From positions 1 through 41,166 of the forward strand of contig DKIV01000035.1 in assembly GCA_002454425.1 (NCBI GenBank): 41,166 nucleotides of DNA, read 5' to 3'. Of the stretch, positions 1 through 7,506 are shown in pieces (positions within the stretch are counted from its first letter, which is position 1; the number at the start of each line of letters is the position of its first letter). Under the pieces are notes generated by a model. It was not told the DNA's origin, ran no database searches, and saw nothing but the letters and a program-made list of their open reading frames with translations. The stretch is from Sphingobacteriaceae bacterium UBA6709. GTDB taxonomy: Bacteria > Bacteroidota > Bacteroidia > Sphingobacteriales > Sphingobacteriaceae. A program made the translations under genes and the position numbers.

Positions 1-107
1 TCTCGAGTCAGACTCGAACCAGGTGGGTAGCTGGTACCCCTCGATGGGGGGGGGAAGAGGGTGTAAAAGGGGGTGTAAAATAAATGCGGCAGGAATTGCG
101 GGAAGTT

Positions 108-2597
108 TCACTGCCGACGGCGGGCGCCCCGTACGGCTTCCGCTTCGAGCGGATTCTCTGGCCATGAATGCTTGGGATACCGGCGTTTGAGCTCTTTACG
201 TACTTCGAAATAGGTATTATTCCAAAAACTTCGCAGATCAGAAGTAACCTGTACCGGCTTAAATCCCGGTGATAGCAGATGCAGGACCACGCTGTTGCGA
301 CCATCGTTTATAGTAGGCGTATCAAAAAGCTGAAACACTTCTTGTAAGCGCACGGAAAGCACAGGCGGAGCACCGTCCGCATGATAGCATAATTTTATCT
401 GCGAACCACTTGGCACCTTCAGATGTGTAGGAACCAGCTTGTCAAGAATAGTTTGTTGTTCATAATCCAATCCCTGCCAGAGGATCCCGGCAAGGTTTAG
501 CCGACCTATATCCTCATTCTTTTTCAATGATGAAAACCAAGGGCCGAACCAATGCTCCGCATTGCCGAGAACGGCGGCGATGCTAAGATCGGGTAAGGAT
601 AATTCGGGGCGCCAGCTATTGAGCGAGCTTAGACGATACTGTAGTTGCCGCGCATCGTCATCAAACGACAAGAGCCGCTCGCCCTCATCCTTGAGCACCT
701 TTACGATGGCCGCCCGTCGTCCCTCCTCCGGAACAACTGTTAAAGGCTCTGAACCAATAATGACGCTTCCAATCCTAAGATCTTTACGCGCCTGCAATCC
801 TCCCTTTCGCACATCCCAGGTGATGACTTCCTGAATGGAGGCCATAGCCTTAATTTCCTCGACATTAATCGGCGCCGCGAGAAAAATACGTCCCAGTCCT
901 TTACGTCCGTCGAGCTGAGCTACAGCAATAAAAGGCTCACGAGCCAGCGCGTCAGCGGCATCTAGCGCCGCGGTTTTGCCATTAGCTAACAAAAACTGCC
1001 CATCATGCCCTTTTCTGGCAGATGCGATACGTTCGGGGAAAGCGGTGGCTATGAGCAGGCCTACTTTAAAGTCGTCAAATGCTCCATCTTCACGCGCAGC
1101 CCGGAACATACGTCGATAAGAAGCGGCCACCTTTTCAATATAAACAAGCCGCAGGTTTAGCGTACCCCGCTGACGCATCATCCTCAAATTATTGATACGC
1201 GCGCCAAAGTCGGCCCCCGCCTGAGCATCCAGAATATCGCGCTCTTCAAGAAGCGCAGCCACATCACACGCGAGAGGCAAGAGCTCTTGATCGGCAGCCA
1301 TCAGCAACATGTGGGCAATACGCGGATGACATGGCAAACGATGAATTGCTCGTCCATGCGCTGTAACACGCCCCTGATAAATGGCACCAACAGTATCAAG
1401 GACTTCCCTGGCGGCGAGCACCGCACTTTCAGGGGGCGGCAGCAGCCAGATCAGCTCGGAGGGATCCGAAGTTCCCCATACGGCAAGATCCAGATAAAGC
1501 GAACAAAGATCAGCATCAGCGATTTCAGGAGTTCTGAATGCTTTCATACGCTCCTGCGTAGCTAAAGACCACATACGATAACAAACACCTTCTTTGATAC
1601 GCCCCGCGCGTCCCATACGCTGATCAGCAGAATCCATGCTAATCTGCATGGTCTTGAGTGTGCTGATACCACTTTGCTGATCGAAGCTGGGACTGCGTCT
1701 AAATCCGGTATCAATAACCACTTCAACGCCTTCGATGGTAAGACTCGTTTCAGCAATAGCGGTAGCAAGCACAAGCTTGCGTTTACCGGAAGAGGAGGGC
1801 CGTATAGCAGCCTGCTGCTGGGCGAGGCTAAGGCGACCGAAAAGAGGATGCAGACTTATTTGTCCCTCCAGACTACTTAACAGGTCGGCTGCCCGCGCGA
1901 TCTCTGCCTCTCCAGGTAAGAAAGCAAGAATATCGCCACTGGTCTCCCTTAGTGCCCGCAACACAGTATCGCGCAGCAGTTCGGGAATGCGGAACTCATC
2001 CTGCTCATTGGTGTAGATCACGCGCACGGGAAACATACGTCCTTCGCTATTGATGACTGGGGCCCGAAGGCGGCTGGCAAGAGCAGGCATATCAAGGGTT
2101 GCTGACATGATCAATATACGCAGATCGGATCGTAACACCGATTGCACCTCCAGACATAATGCCAGCGCGAGGTCAGCATTGAGGTTACGTTCATGGAATT
2201 CATCAAAGATAACCAATCCCACCCCGGCAAGAGTACTATCATCGTGCAACATGCGGGTAAGAATCCCTTCGGTAACCACTTCAATACGGGTACTGGCGGA
2301 GATCTTATTATCGAAACGAATACGATAGCCAACACGATCTCCCGGAGCTTCGCCCAGCAAATCAGCCATACGCGCGGCGATAGCACCGGCGGCAAGGCGG
2401 CGCGGTTCAAGCATCACAATCTTTTTCCCCGCCAGCCAGGGCTCATTCATCATTGCCAGCGGAACCACCGTACTCTTCCCGGCACCTGGTGCAGCGCTTA
2501 GAATAGCAGCGCTGTTATGTGCAAGTGCCTGACGCAATTCTGCAAGGATATGAATTACGGGATAATCGAGTTTTTGCGGATCGAAGCTTTGTGTCAT
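108..2597 (-). CDS. hrpB: ATP-dependent helicase HrpB
   Basis: DEAH/RHA-family ATP-dependent helicase of the HrpB type, 829 residues from the chosen start, close to the roughly 810 usual for the family. Visible in order: Walker A APGAGKST (about residues 36-43), the DEAH-box variant DEFH (about 132-135) followed by ERNLNADL, motif III SAT (about 165-167), a helicase C-terminal half with QRMGRAGR (motif VI), and a long HrpB-type C-terminal region. The ATG at 2595-2597 was preferred over a TTG three codons upstream, because that TTG is part of a TATATTTG promoter -7 box. It is transcribed divergently from the CLC gene with only 43 bp between the start codons. The cellular role of HrpB helicases is poorly defined; RNA-related functions are proposed. 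The family call is firm. Confidence 0.93.
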   Translation of the reverse strand: MTQSFDPQKLDYPVIHILAELRQALAHNSAAILSAAPGAGKSTVVPLAMMNEPWLAGKKIVMLEPRRLAAGAIAARMADLLGEAPGDRVGYRIRFDNKISASTRIEVVTEGILTRMLHDDSTLAGVGLVIFDEFHERNLNADLALALCLEVQSVLRSDLRILIMSATLDMPALASRLRAPVINSEGRMFPVRVIYTNEQDEFRIPELLRDTVLRALRETSGDILAFLPGEAEIARAADLLSSLEGQISLHPLFGRLSLAQQQAAIRPSSSGKRKLVLATAIAETSLTIEGVEVVIDTGFRRSPSFDQQSGISTLKTMQISMDSADQRMGRAGRIKEGVCYRMWSLATQERMKAFRTPEIADADLCSLYLDLAVWGTSDPSELIWLLPPPESAVLAAREVLDTVGAIYQGRVTAHGRAIHRLPCHPRIAHMLLMAADQELLPLACDVAALLEERDILDAQAGADFGARINNLRMMRQRGTLNLRLVYIEKVAASYRRMFRAAREDGAFDDFKVGLLIATAFPERIASARKGHDGQFLLANGKTAALDAADALAREPFIAVAQLDGRKGLGRIFLAAPINVEEIKAMASIQEVITWDVRKGGLQARKDLRIGSVIIGSEPLTVVPEEGRRAAIVKVLKDEGERLLSFDDDARQLQYRLSSLNSWRPELSLPDLSIAAVLGNAEHWFGPWFSSLKKNEDIGRLNLAGILWQGLDYEQQTILDKLVPTHLKVPSGSQIKLCYHADGAPPVLSVRLQEVFQLFDTPTINDGRNSVVLHLLSPGFKPVQVTSDLRSFWNNTYFEVRKELKRRYPKHSWPENPLEAEAVRGARRRQ

Positions 2598-2603
2598 TGC
2601 ACG

Positions 2604-2611
2604 CAAATATA
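2604..2611 (-). promoter_or_regulatory. Promoter -7 box for hrpB
   Basis: TATATTTG on the minus strand matches the Bacteroidota -7 consensus TAnnTTTG. It ends only 6 nt before the hrpB ATG, so transcription should start at or next to the start codon and give a leaderless or nearly leaderless mRNA. No clear -33 TTTG was seen. Confidence 0.55.
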
Positions 2612-2640
2612 TATAATTGTACTATTCTTAATTTAAAGGC

Positions 2641-4014
2641 ATGGTATCGGGAAGCATCAGGAAAATAAAGTCGCGTAAATTCATCACGTACCTCGCGGCC
2701 ATCATTCCTGTATCGATCATAAGCGGAAGCTTTGTAGCCTTGTTTTTATGGTTGCTTACCCAAGCTACTCACCTTCGCTTTGAACATCCCTGGTTATTGT
2801 TCCTACTTCCGCTGGCCGGCGTAGCGATACATTACACCTACCAGCTGCTGGGCAAGAATGCCGAGAAGGGCAACAATCTTATAATAGACGAAATCCATAA
2901 GCCTGGCGGCGGCGTACCTAAGCGCATGGCTCCCCTGGTGGTGCTTACCACGGTGATGACCCATCTTTTTGGCGGCTCCGCGGGTCGTGAAGGAACAGCA
3001 GTACAAGTGGGTGGCGCGGTGGCGCAAATGGTATCGCGGTGGTTTCGGTTTGATGACGGCGGTACCTCCATTATTCTTACCAGTGGTATAGCAGCCGGAT
3101 TTGGCGCGGTCTTCGGCACGCCATTGACAGGAGCGGTTTTCGCCATAGAGGTATTAACCCTTGGCAAGCTCAATTACCGGGCGATGTTGCCGTGTCTGCT
3201 AGCGGCGTTCCTCGGTGACGCCACGGTAAGTTTCTGGGGGATGCATCATACCGCCTATCATATAGATCTCTTTTCTTTGCAACCGGATTTGCTGGCGGGA
3301 TTTCTGCCGGCCTCCTTATTTCTCTTCCTTAAGGTGATCATCGCGGGAATCTTTTTTGGCGGCGCGGCATGGCTATTTTCTTACCTCGTGCATAAATTCA
3401 AAGAGCTTTTTCATCGTGCTATCGCTATTAAATGGCTCATTCCTGTTGCGGGAGCCTGCATCATCATCTTACTAAGCTTTGTGAATGGCAAGCCCGACTA
3501 TCTTGGACTCGGCGTAGAAGGTGCTTACCCCGGAGCCATTACCATACCGAGCGCTTTTACTGCCGGCGGTGCCGATACCTGGAGTTGGTTATGGAAGACC
3601 ATCTACACAACGGTAACGCTATCGTCAGGATTCAAAGGGGGCGAGGTAACTCCCCTATTTTATATTGGAGCAACACTGGGCAATACCCTATCGGAATTGC
3701 TGAACGCTCCAACGGGTCTCTTTGCCGCACTGGGATTTATCGCCGTATTTTCGGGAGCCACCAATACGCCACTGGCCTGCACTATCATGGGCGCCGAACT
3801 GTTTGGCAGCGAGTATTTACATTTCTTTGCCGCGGCTTGCTTTGTGGCCTACTTTTTTAGCGGGCATACAGGAATTTACAGCTCTCAGCGAATAGGCAGC
3901 AATAAATTCCTATTGTGGAAAAGAAGCTCCGGATTGTCGTTGGCACAATACCAGTCCATCAGAAAGCGATATTTGAAAACGAAGCTGAGGAAATATCAGC
4001 TCCGACGAAAATAA
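2641..4014 (+). CDS. CLC-family transporter, CLC-F (fluoride/proton antiporter) type
   Basis: Inner-membrane CLC superfamily protein of 457 residues with many hydrophobic segments. Conserved regions are GREGT at residues 115-119, with the gating glutamate at E117, GFGAVFGTPLTGAVFAIE at about 153-170, and GFKGGEVTP at 330-338. Two details point to the CLC-F branch that exports fluoride in exchange for protons. First, GNNLI at 77-81 stands where chloride-type CLCs have GSGIP. Second, the glutamate motif ends in T (GREGT) rather than P (GREGP). Both are described hallmarks of CLC-F antiporters. There is no room for a fluoride riboswitch in the 34 bp before the ATG. The gene is divergent from hrpB and convergent with the small gene at 4052. 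The superfamily is certain; the fluoride specificity is a motif-based inference. Confidence 0.88.
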   Translation: MVSGSIRKIKSRKFITYLAAIIPVSIISGSFVALFLWLLTQATHLRFEHPWLLFLLPLAGVAIHYTYQLLGKNAEKGNNLIIDEIHKPGGGVPKRMAPLVVLTTVMTHLFGGSAGREGTAVQVGGAVAQMVSRWFRFDDGGTSIILTSGIAAGFGAVFGTPLTGAVFAIEVLTLGKLNYRAMLPCLLAAFLGDATVSFWGMHHTAYHIDLFSLQPDLLAGFLPASLFLFLKVIIAGIFFGGAAWLFSYLVHKFKELFHRAIAIKWLIPVAGACIIILLSFVNGKPDYLGLGVEGAYPGAITIPSAFTAGGADTWSWLWKTIYTTVTLSSGFKGGEVTPLFYIGATLGNTLSELLNAPTGLFAALGFIAVFSGATNTPLACTIMGAELFGSEYLHFFAAACFVAYFFSGHTGIYSSQRIGSNKFLLWKRSSGLSLAQYQSIRKRYLKTKLRKYQLRRK

Positions 4015-4045
4015 AGGAGCAAACGGCGTTTTATAATTTGCTCCT
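4015..4045. terminator. Bidirectional hairpin terminator
   Basis: A 9-bp perfect stem (AGGAGCAAA / TTTGCTCCT, 4015-4023 with 4037-4045) and a 13-nt loop lie between the stop codons of two convergent genes. The A/T-rich flanks are weak as U tracts, but the position fits a shared terminator. Confidence 0.6.
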
Positions 4046-4051
4046 ATATCT

Positions 4052-4582
4052 TTAGACAAGGAGCACGTAAGAAGAGAATAACCAATACCCCTCAAAGTCT
4101 TTCTTATAAGAAACCTTGTAACTGTGACCTTCTATATTAAGGGTAAAATTAAATTGCTGTAATGATTTATCTGCAGGGATATAATTATGCAGCACACTAT
4201 CAGCGGCAGCACGCAATGACTCGGCAAGCTCATCTCGTGGAGACACATATTCGGGCTGTTTACCGTATAAGTCGAGAAGCAGGTTCTGCAATCTGTGGGC
4301 AGCCATGTTCTCGCGTAAAAGAACATTATTTAGAATGCGTAATTCCAGAACATCGGCAAGAAAAACCAATGCCACTTCCGGAAAGTCTTTATTTTTGAAC
4401 ACGGCGTCTTCCTCCTCAAAAAAGCCCAATAAAGACACCGTGCTCTGATTAAGACTTAAAGGTCTGAAAATCTCATCGTCCGCAGCTCTGGAGAGTGCTT
4501 TAATCAGCACTTCGCGACTGACAACAAGTGTTGTCTCATCAGGCAGGCCGACAACATTACCAATTCTTAGTTCCTCTAACAT
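4052..4582 (-). CDS. Hypothetical protein, 176 aa
   Basis: Function not recognised. The 176-residue protein has no signal peptide or membrane span. It begins LEELRIGNVVGL, continues with PLSLNQSTVSLLGF (about residues 42-55), has HRLQNLLLDLYGKQ (about 96-109), and ends in a beta-rich segment (NIEGHSYKVSYKKDFEGYW). The order LRIGN ... P-L-(T/S) ... LLxGF ... xHxLQNLxxxLxGxE resembles, from memory, a small Bacteroidota protein family often found in phages and accessory regions; this was not checked by alignment. The start lies 2 nt after the stop codon of the 81-residue gene upstream, so the two are almost certainly co-transcribed and perhaps translationally coupled. Confidence 0.7.
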   Translation of the reverse strand: MLEELRIGNVVGLPDETTLVVSREVLIKALSRAADDEIFRPLSLNQSTVSLLGFFEEEDAVFKNKDFPEVALVFLADVLELRILNNVLLRENMAAHRLQNLLLDLYGKQPEYVSPRDELAESLRAAADSVLHNYIPADKSLQQFNFTLNIEGHSYKVSYKKDFEGYWLFSSYVLLV

Positions 4583-4584
4583 AC

Positions 4585-4830
4585 TTACTTATCAAACACC
4601 TTACGCTCAAGATCAAACTTGGCAACGAATGACTCAAACAAGCTTACACGCTCTTGTCGGGCGTCTTCATTAAGCTCATCCCAGGCCTGTCCTTCAAAGA
4701 ACTCATCGTAAGACCGGGCGTTCTCAAGAAAGTCAGCCAGAAAAAAATCTTTGATATTCGCGCCGAAAGGCACCTTGTTAAGCTCCTTCATAATCTTGAA
4801 GTCTAGCTCTTGTTTGTTCAGGATTTTCAT
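4585..4830 (-). CDS. Hypothetical acidic protein, 81 aa
   Basis: Small soluble protein of 81 residues, not recognised. It looks mostly helical and acidic, with the central segment NARSYDEFFEGQAWDELN and a charged C-terminus ending in ERKVFDK. It is the first gene of a two-gene unit with the 176-residue protein, separated by 2 nt. A good -7 box (TAAGTTTG) about 25 nt upstream supports expression from this start. It could be a partner or regulator of the downstream protein, but nothing in the sequence shows a function. Confidence 0.7.
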   Translation of the reverse strand: MKILNKQELDFKIMKELNKVPFGANIKDFFLADFLENARSYDEFFEGQAWDELNEDARQERVSLFESFVAKFDLERKVFDK

Positions 4831-4855
4831 AGCTTCCGTTTTAAATGATTCATTG

Positions 4856-4863
4856 CAAACTTA
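4856..4863 (-). promoter_or_regulatory. Promoter -7 box for the small-gene pair
   Basis: TAAGTTTG on the minus strand is an exact match to TAnnTTTG, about 25 nt before the ATG of the 81-residue gene. No convincing -33 element was seen. Confidence 0.5.
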
Positions 4864-4963
4864 GTATATTTTCCGAAAGCAGGAGAAAGAATTAAAGAAA
4901 GTTCACACCCGCTAAGGCGCCCTCAGACGATGTCCGTGGTACATAAATTGCTTTCAATAAGGT

Positions 4964-6079
4964 ATGAAGCACTTTTCCCTGAAGACATTCATCCTGCTCC
5001 TGATTACCATGAGCTATACACAACTATGTTCGGCCTCGCTGAGCGTGCCGGCAAAGGATTCCGTAGATACCGATACAGCTGATTACGCGATCCTGCGCGA
5101 TAACGTAAAAAACTTTGTTGACAGCGCGGAGACACTTGCCGCTGATAGTCCGGCCCGGGCCATCGTGCTGTACAAAAAAGCCCTTCGCACGCCGCTTCCT
5201 CATTCCACAGAATGGCAGGCCAGCATACGAACTAAGCTGGGAGACCTTATGCACAAGCAAAAAAATCCGGAGTATCTGGCACAATACGCCACCGCGCGAT
5301 CCTTATACCTTAAGAATCGCAACTTCGACGCCTACACAAAAATATGCGAGACATTAATAGCTGAAAAACTTAAGCAAGGTAAGTTTCCCGAATCTATAAA
5401 AGACTACACTGACCTTTATTCTATACAGTCAAAAGAAGGAGAAGCGGTGCTCGCCGGAAACACAGCCACAGCGATATGTAATTTATATCTTCAGCGAAAA
5501 GACTTGAAACAGGCGTTCAGTTATGCCGATGTTGCAAAAAACGAATATGAAAAAGTATGTCGTAGAGATAGCCTGGGGGCAATCTATTTCAAAATAGCTC
5601 GCATTAAAGCCGCGGAGAGCAAGTCGAAGCTTGCTGAATATTATATCATCAATAAAGCCCTTCCCTATTTCAGTGCTTCAGATTTGCTGGAAGGCAGGTT
5701 GGCGTGTTTCAACTTCCTGGGACAGATGTACATGAATCAAAAGAAATTCTCGCAGGCTAAATGGTTTATCCTACAGGCGCAAACGCAAGCAGCAGCACTT
5801 AATGACACCGCGGCGAGCATGCGCGCGCTACAGGACTTGGTGGTTATTAAGGCAGTAGCTGGCAATTATTTCCTCGCCCGCCAGGACCTTGCCAAGCTAA
5901 AAGAAATGTCAAAGCTTGAAGGTTACGCCTTACAAGCGGAGACCTTTATGAAAAGATATCCCGCTTTGTTAAAGAAAATTGAAGAGAAAACTACCGATAA
6001 ACACCCCATCAAGGGAAAGAAACCCAACGCGGCATCTCCCGTGAACCTGGCGGAAACCCTCGTAAATAGCGAGAGCTAA
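4964..6079 (+). CDS. Secreted tetratricopeptide-like repeat protein
   Basis: Exported helical-repeat protein of 371 residues. Residues 1-25 form a signal peptide (MKHFSLKTF, hydrophobic ILLLITM, then a small-residue CSAS site). The mature part is a run of amphipathic helices with TPR-like spacing, for example ARAIVLYKKALRTPL, GNTATAICNLYLQRKDLKQAFSYADVAK and FNFLGQMYMNQKKFSQAKWFILQAQ. The C-terminal 35 or so residues are Lys/Pro-rich and probably disordered. It resembles the periplasmic TPR input region of Bacteroidota sensor kinases, but no kinase or DNA-binding domain follows. It is a single gene, divergent from the small-gene pair. TPR folds usually hold protein partners; the partner here is unknown. 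Confidence 0.75.
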   Translation: MKHFSLKTFILLLITMSYTQLCSASLSVPAKDSVDTDTADYAILRDNVKNFVDSAETLAADSPARAIVLYKKALRTPLPHSTEWQASIRTKLGDLMHKQKNPEYLAQYATARSLYLKNRNFDAYTKICETLIAEKLKQGKFPESIKDYTDLYSIQSKEGEAVLAGNTATAICNLYLQRKDLKQAFSYADVAKNEYEKVCRRDSLGAIYFKIARIKAAESKSKLAEYYIINKALPYFSASDLLEGRLACFNFLGQMYMNQKKFSQAKWFILQAQTQAAALNDTAASMRALQDLVVIKAVAGNYFLARQDLAKLKEMSKLEGYALQAETFMKRYPALLKKIEEKTTDKHPIKGKKPNAASPVNLAETLVNSES

Positions 6080-6237
6080 ACAGATGCTAGCTAAGGTTAC
6101 GATATAATAAACAGGGATTTTATAAAATTTAATTATTTAACTGAAGCATAGCACTCGTACATCAGTGCGCAGATTACAGGCAGTGGCTACTGCTTCAGCC
6201 TCATGGGATCCTGCAATTATCTCAATAGGACTAACAC

Positions 6238-6489
6238 TTAGATAATTGTAAGATTGTCGGGATCGAGACCAACAATCTGCCCTCCTTTTTCCACAACATT
6301 TATAGGGTCAATACGGTGGTATTGATCATCACTACATGCTATAAAATACTCTCCAAATCTGATTTTATCATTGTTGATGCGCGACTTATCCTGCTCATCT
6401 AAAAATTTATAGGCGCCGTCTGCCTCTTCATTTGCCAATATCCTTTCCATTGATGTTACATTTCTGCGAAGGTCATAGAGTTTATCCAT
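6238..6489 (-). CDS. Hypothetical protein, 83 aa
   Basis: Short soluble protein of unknown function. The ATG at 6487-6489 (MDKLYDLRRNV) was chosen over an ATG nine codons upstream because a GGTGGGG Shine-Dalgarno-like stretch sits about 8 nt before it. The protein has a charged helical first half and a beta-like C-terminus (FGEYFIACSDDQYHRIDPINV, ending DPDNLTII). It stands alone between the TPR gene and the TonB-receptor operon. No family was recognised, and a spurious ORF cannot be excluded. Confidence 0.45.
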   Translation of the reverse strand: MDKLYDLRRNVTSMERILANEEADGAYKFLDEQDKSRINNDKIRFGEYFIACSDDQYHRIDPINVVEKGGQIVGLDPDNLTII

Positions 6490-6634
6490 ACATTTTACCC
6501 CACCGTTCTGGGGCATTCAAAGCGTATATGGTTTTTATTCTAAGACTCCCTCATTTTCAAATTTAATTTACGAAATCCTTTGTGTGTTTAGACACAAAAT
6601 AAGCAGAAAGTATGCCACGAATATGTCAATTGAT

Positions 6635-7504
6635 TTATCTTCCTAAAACTTCCACCTCAGCGTTAGCAGGACGAATGATTCTTTCTATTGACGACACTAG
6701 CGAAACACCGAAAAAACCATTTACAGCAATCGCTTCGGGACTTGTCTTTTTAATATTGCTGCGTGTATTGAAAAGAGGAGTGGCAAACACCCCGCCATTG
6801 AGTAGCTGCTGCCGGATATCCGTCCAAAAATCAAATGCCTGCTCGTCCAACGACCACACCTCGATCTTTACCCGGTCATTCTCAACAAAAGGGCTGTCAA
6901 TATCGAGTTCCGAATTCATCAGATAATTACCATCAATAAAACGATCTTCGATAATGTTAAGATCGCGGGCTCTTGTTAAGAACTTTCCGTTACGATATAC
7001 CTTCAATATCATATAGTCGCCTTTGCCAAGCTTCTCCTGTCCGCTTATATAGGGGTAATACCCGGATTCACTGTAGGCAATAGATTTTTCGTTGTATTGA
7101 AACCTTAAGGAATCTATTGTTAGCGACATTCTATTTACCGTAGTACTCGCCTCGTAGCTACCATATTCAGAGTCAATGCTCAGGTTATAGGTAACCCCTT
7201 CAGCAACTCTTGTAGCGGGTAACTTATAAGCACCGGGACTACTCTCGGTCAACAGCGCGTTTAAGCCGGCGCTGGAACGCAGGTGTACGCTCGCCCCGCT
7301 AACAGGGGTATAACTTCCGGCTCCGTTGATGGGCTTAGCGAGATAAAGCTTCACAAACTGATCCGACCTCTTATTGCTTAGCCAGCCTTCTACGATCATC
7401 AGTGGCTGCGCGTTATTTACTTTCAGATCTATAACATCCTCGCAAGCAACCAGCAATAAGGATATTGCGCCAATGCAGAGAATGTTAAATATACTCTTGT
7501 TCAT
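6635..7504 (-). CDS. DUF4249 domain-containing lipoprotein
   Basis: Outer-membrane-associated lipoprotein of 289 residues. The N-terminus MNKSIFNILCIGAISLLLVAC has a lipobox with the lipidated cysteine at residue 21. It is followed by the DUF4249 opening EDVIDLKVNNAQPLMIVEGWLSN. The rest is beta-rich, as expected for this family. It is the second gene of an operon, starting 2 nt after the stop of the TonB-dependent receptor. DUF4249 proteins often accompany such receptors in Bacteroidota, which suggests a surface or periplasmic accessory to substrate uptake analogous in position to SusD. The substrate is not indicated. Confidence 0.88.
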   Translation of the reverse strand: MNKSIFNILCIGAISLLLVACEDVIDLKVNNAQPLMIVEGWLSNKRSDQFVKLYLAKPINGAGSYTPVSGASVHLRSSAGLNALLTESSPGAYKLPATRVAEGVTYNLSIDSEYGSYEASTTVNRMSLTIDSLRFQYNEKSIAYSESGYYPYISGQEKLGKGDYMILKVYRNGKFLTRARDLNIIEDRFIDGNYLMNSELDIDSPFVENDRVKIEVWSLDEQAFDFWTDIRQQLLNGGVFATPLFNTRSNIKKTSPEAIAVNGFFGVSLVSSIERIIRPANAEVEVLGR

Positions 7505-7506
7505 AG

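Noticed and set aside
1..48. Possible tRNA 3' end on the minus strand (GGTTCGAGTC looks like a T-loop)
   Set aside because: The flanking bases do not form a five-pair T stem, and no anticodon or D arm can be drawn from what follows.
2606..2607. TTG start for hrpB, three codons upstream of the ATG
   Set aside because: The TTG is part of the TATATTTG promoter box, so it would not be transcribed.
2607..2640. Fluoride riboswitch before the CLC-F gene
   Set aside because: Only 34 bp are available and no crcB-motif pattern is present.
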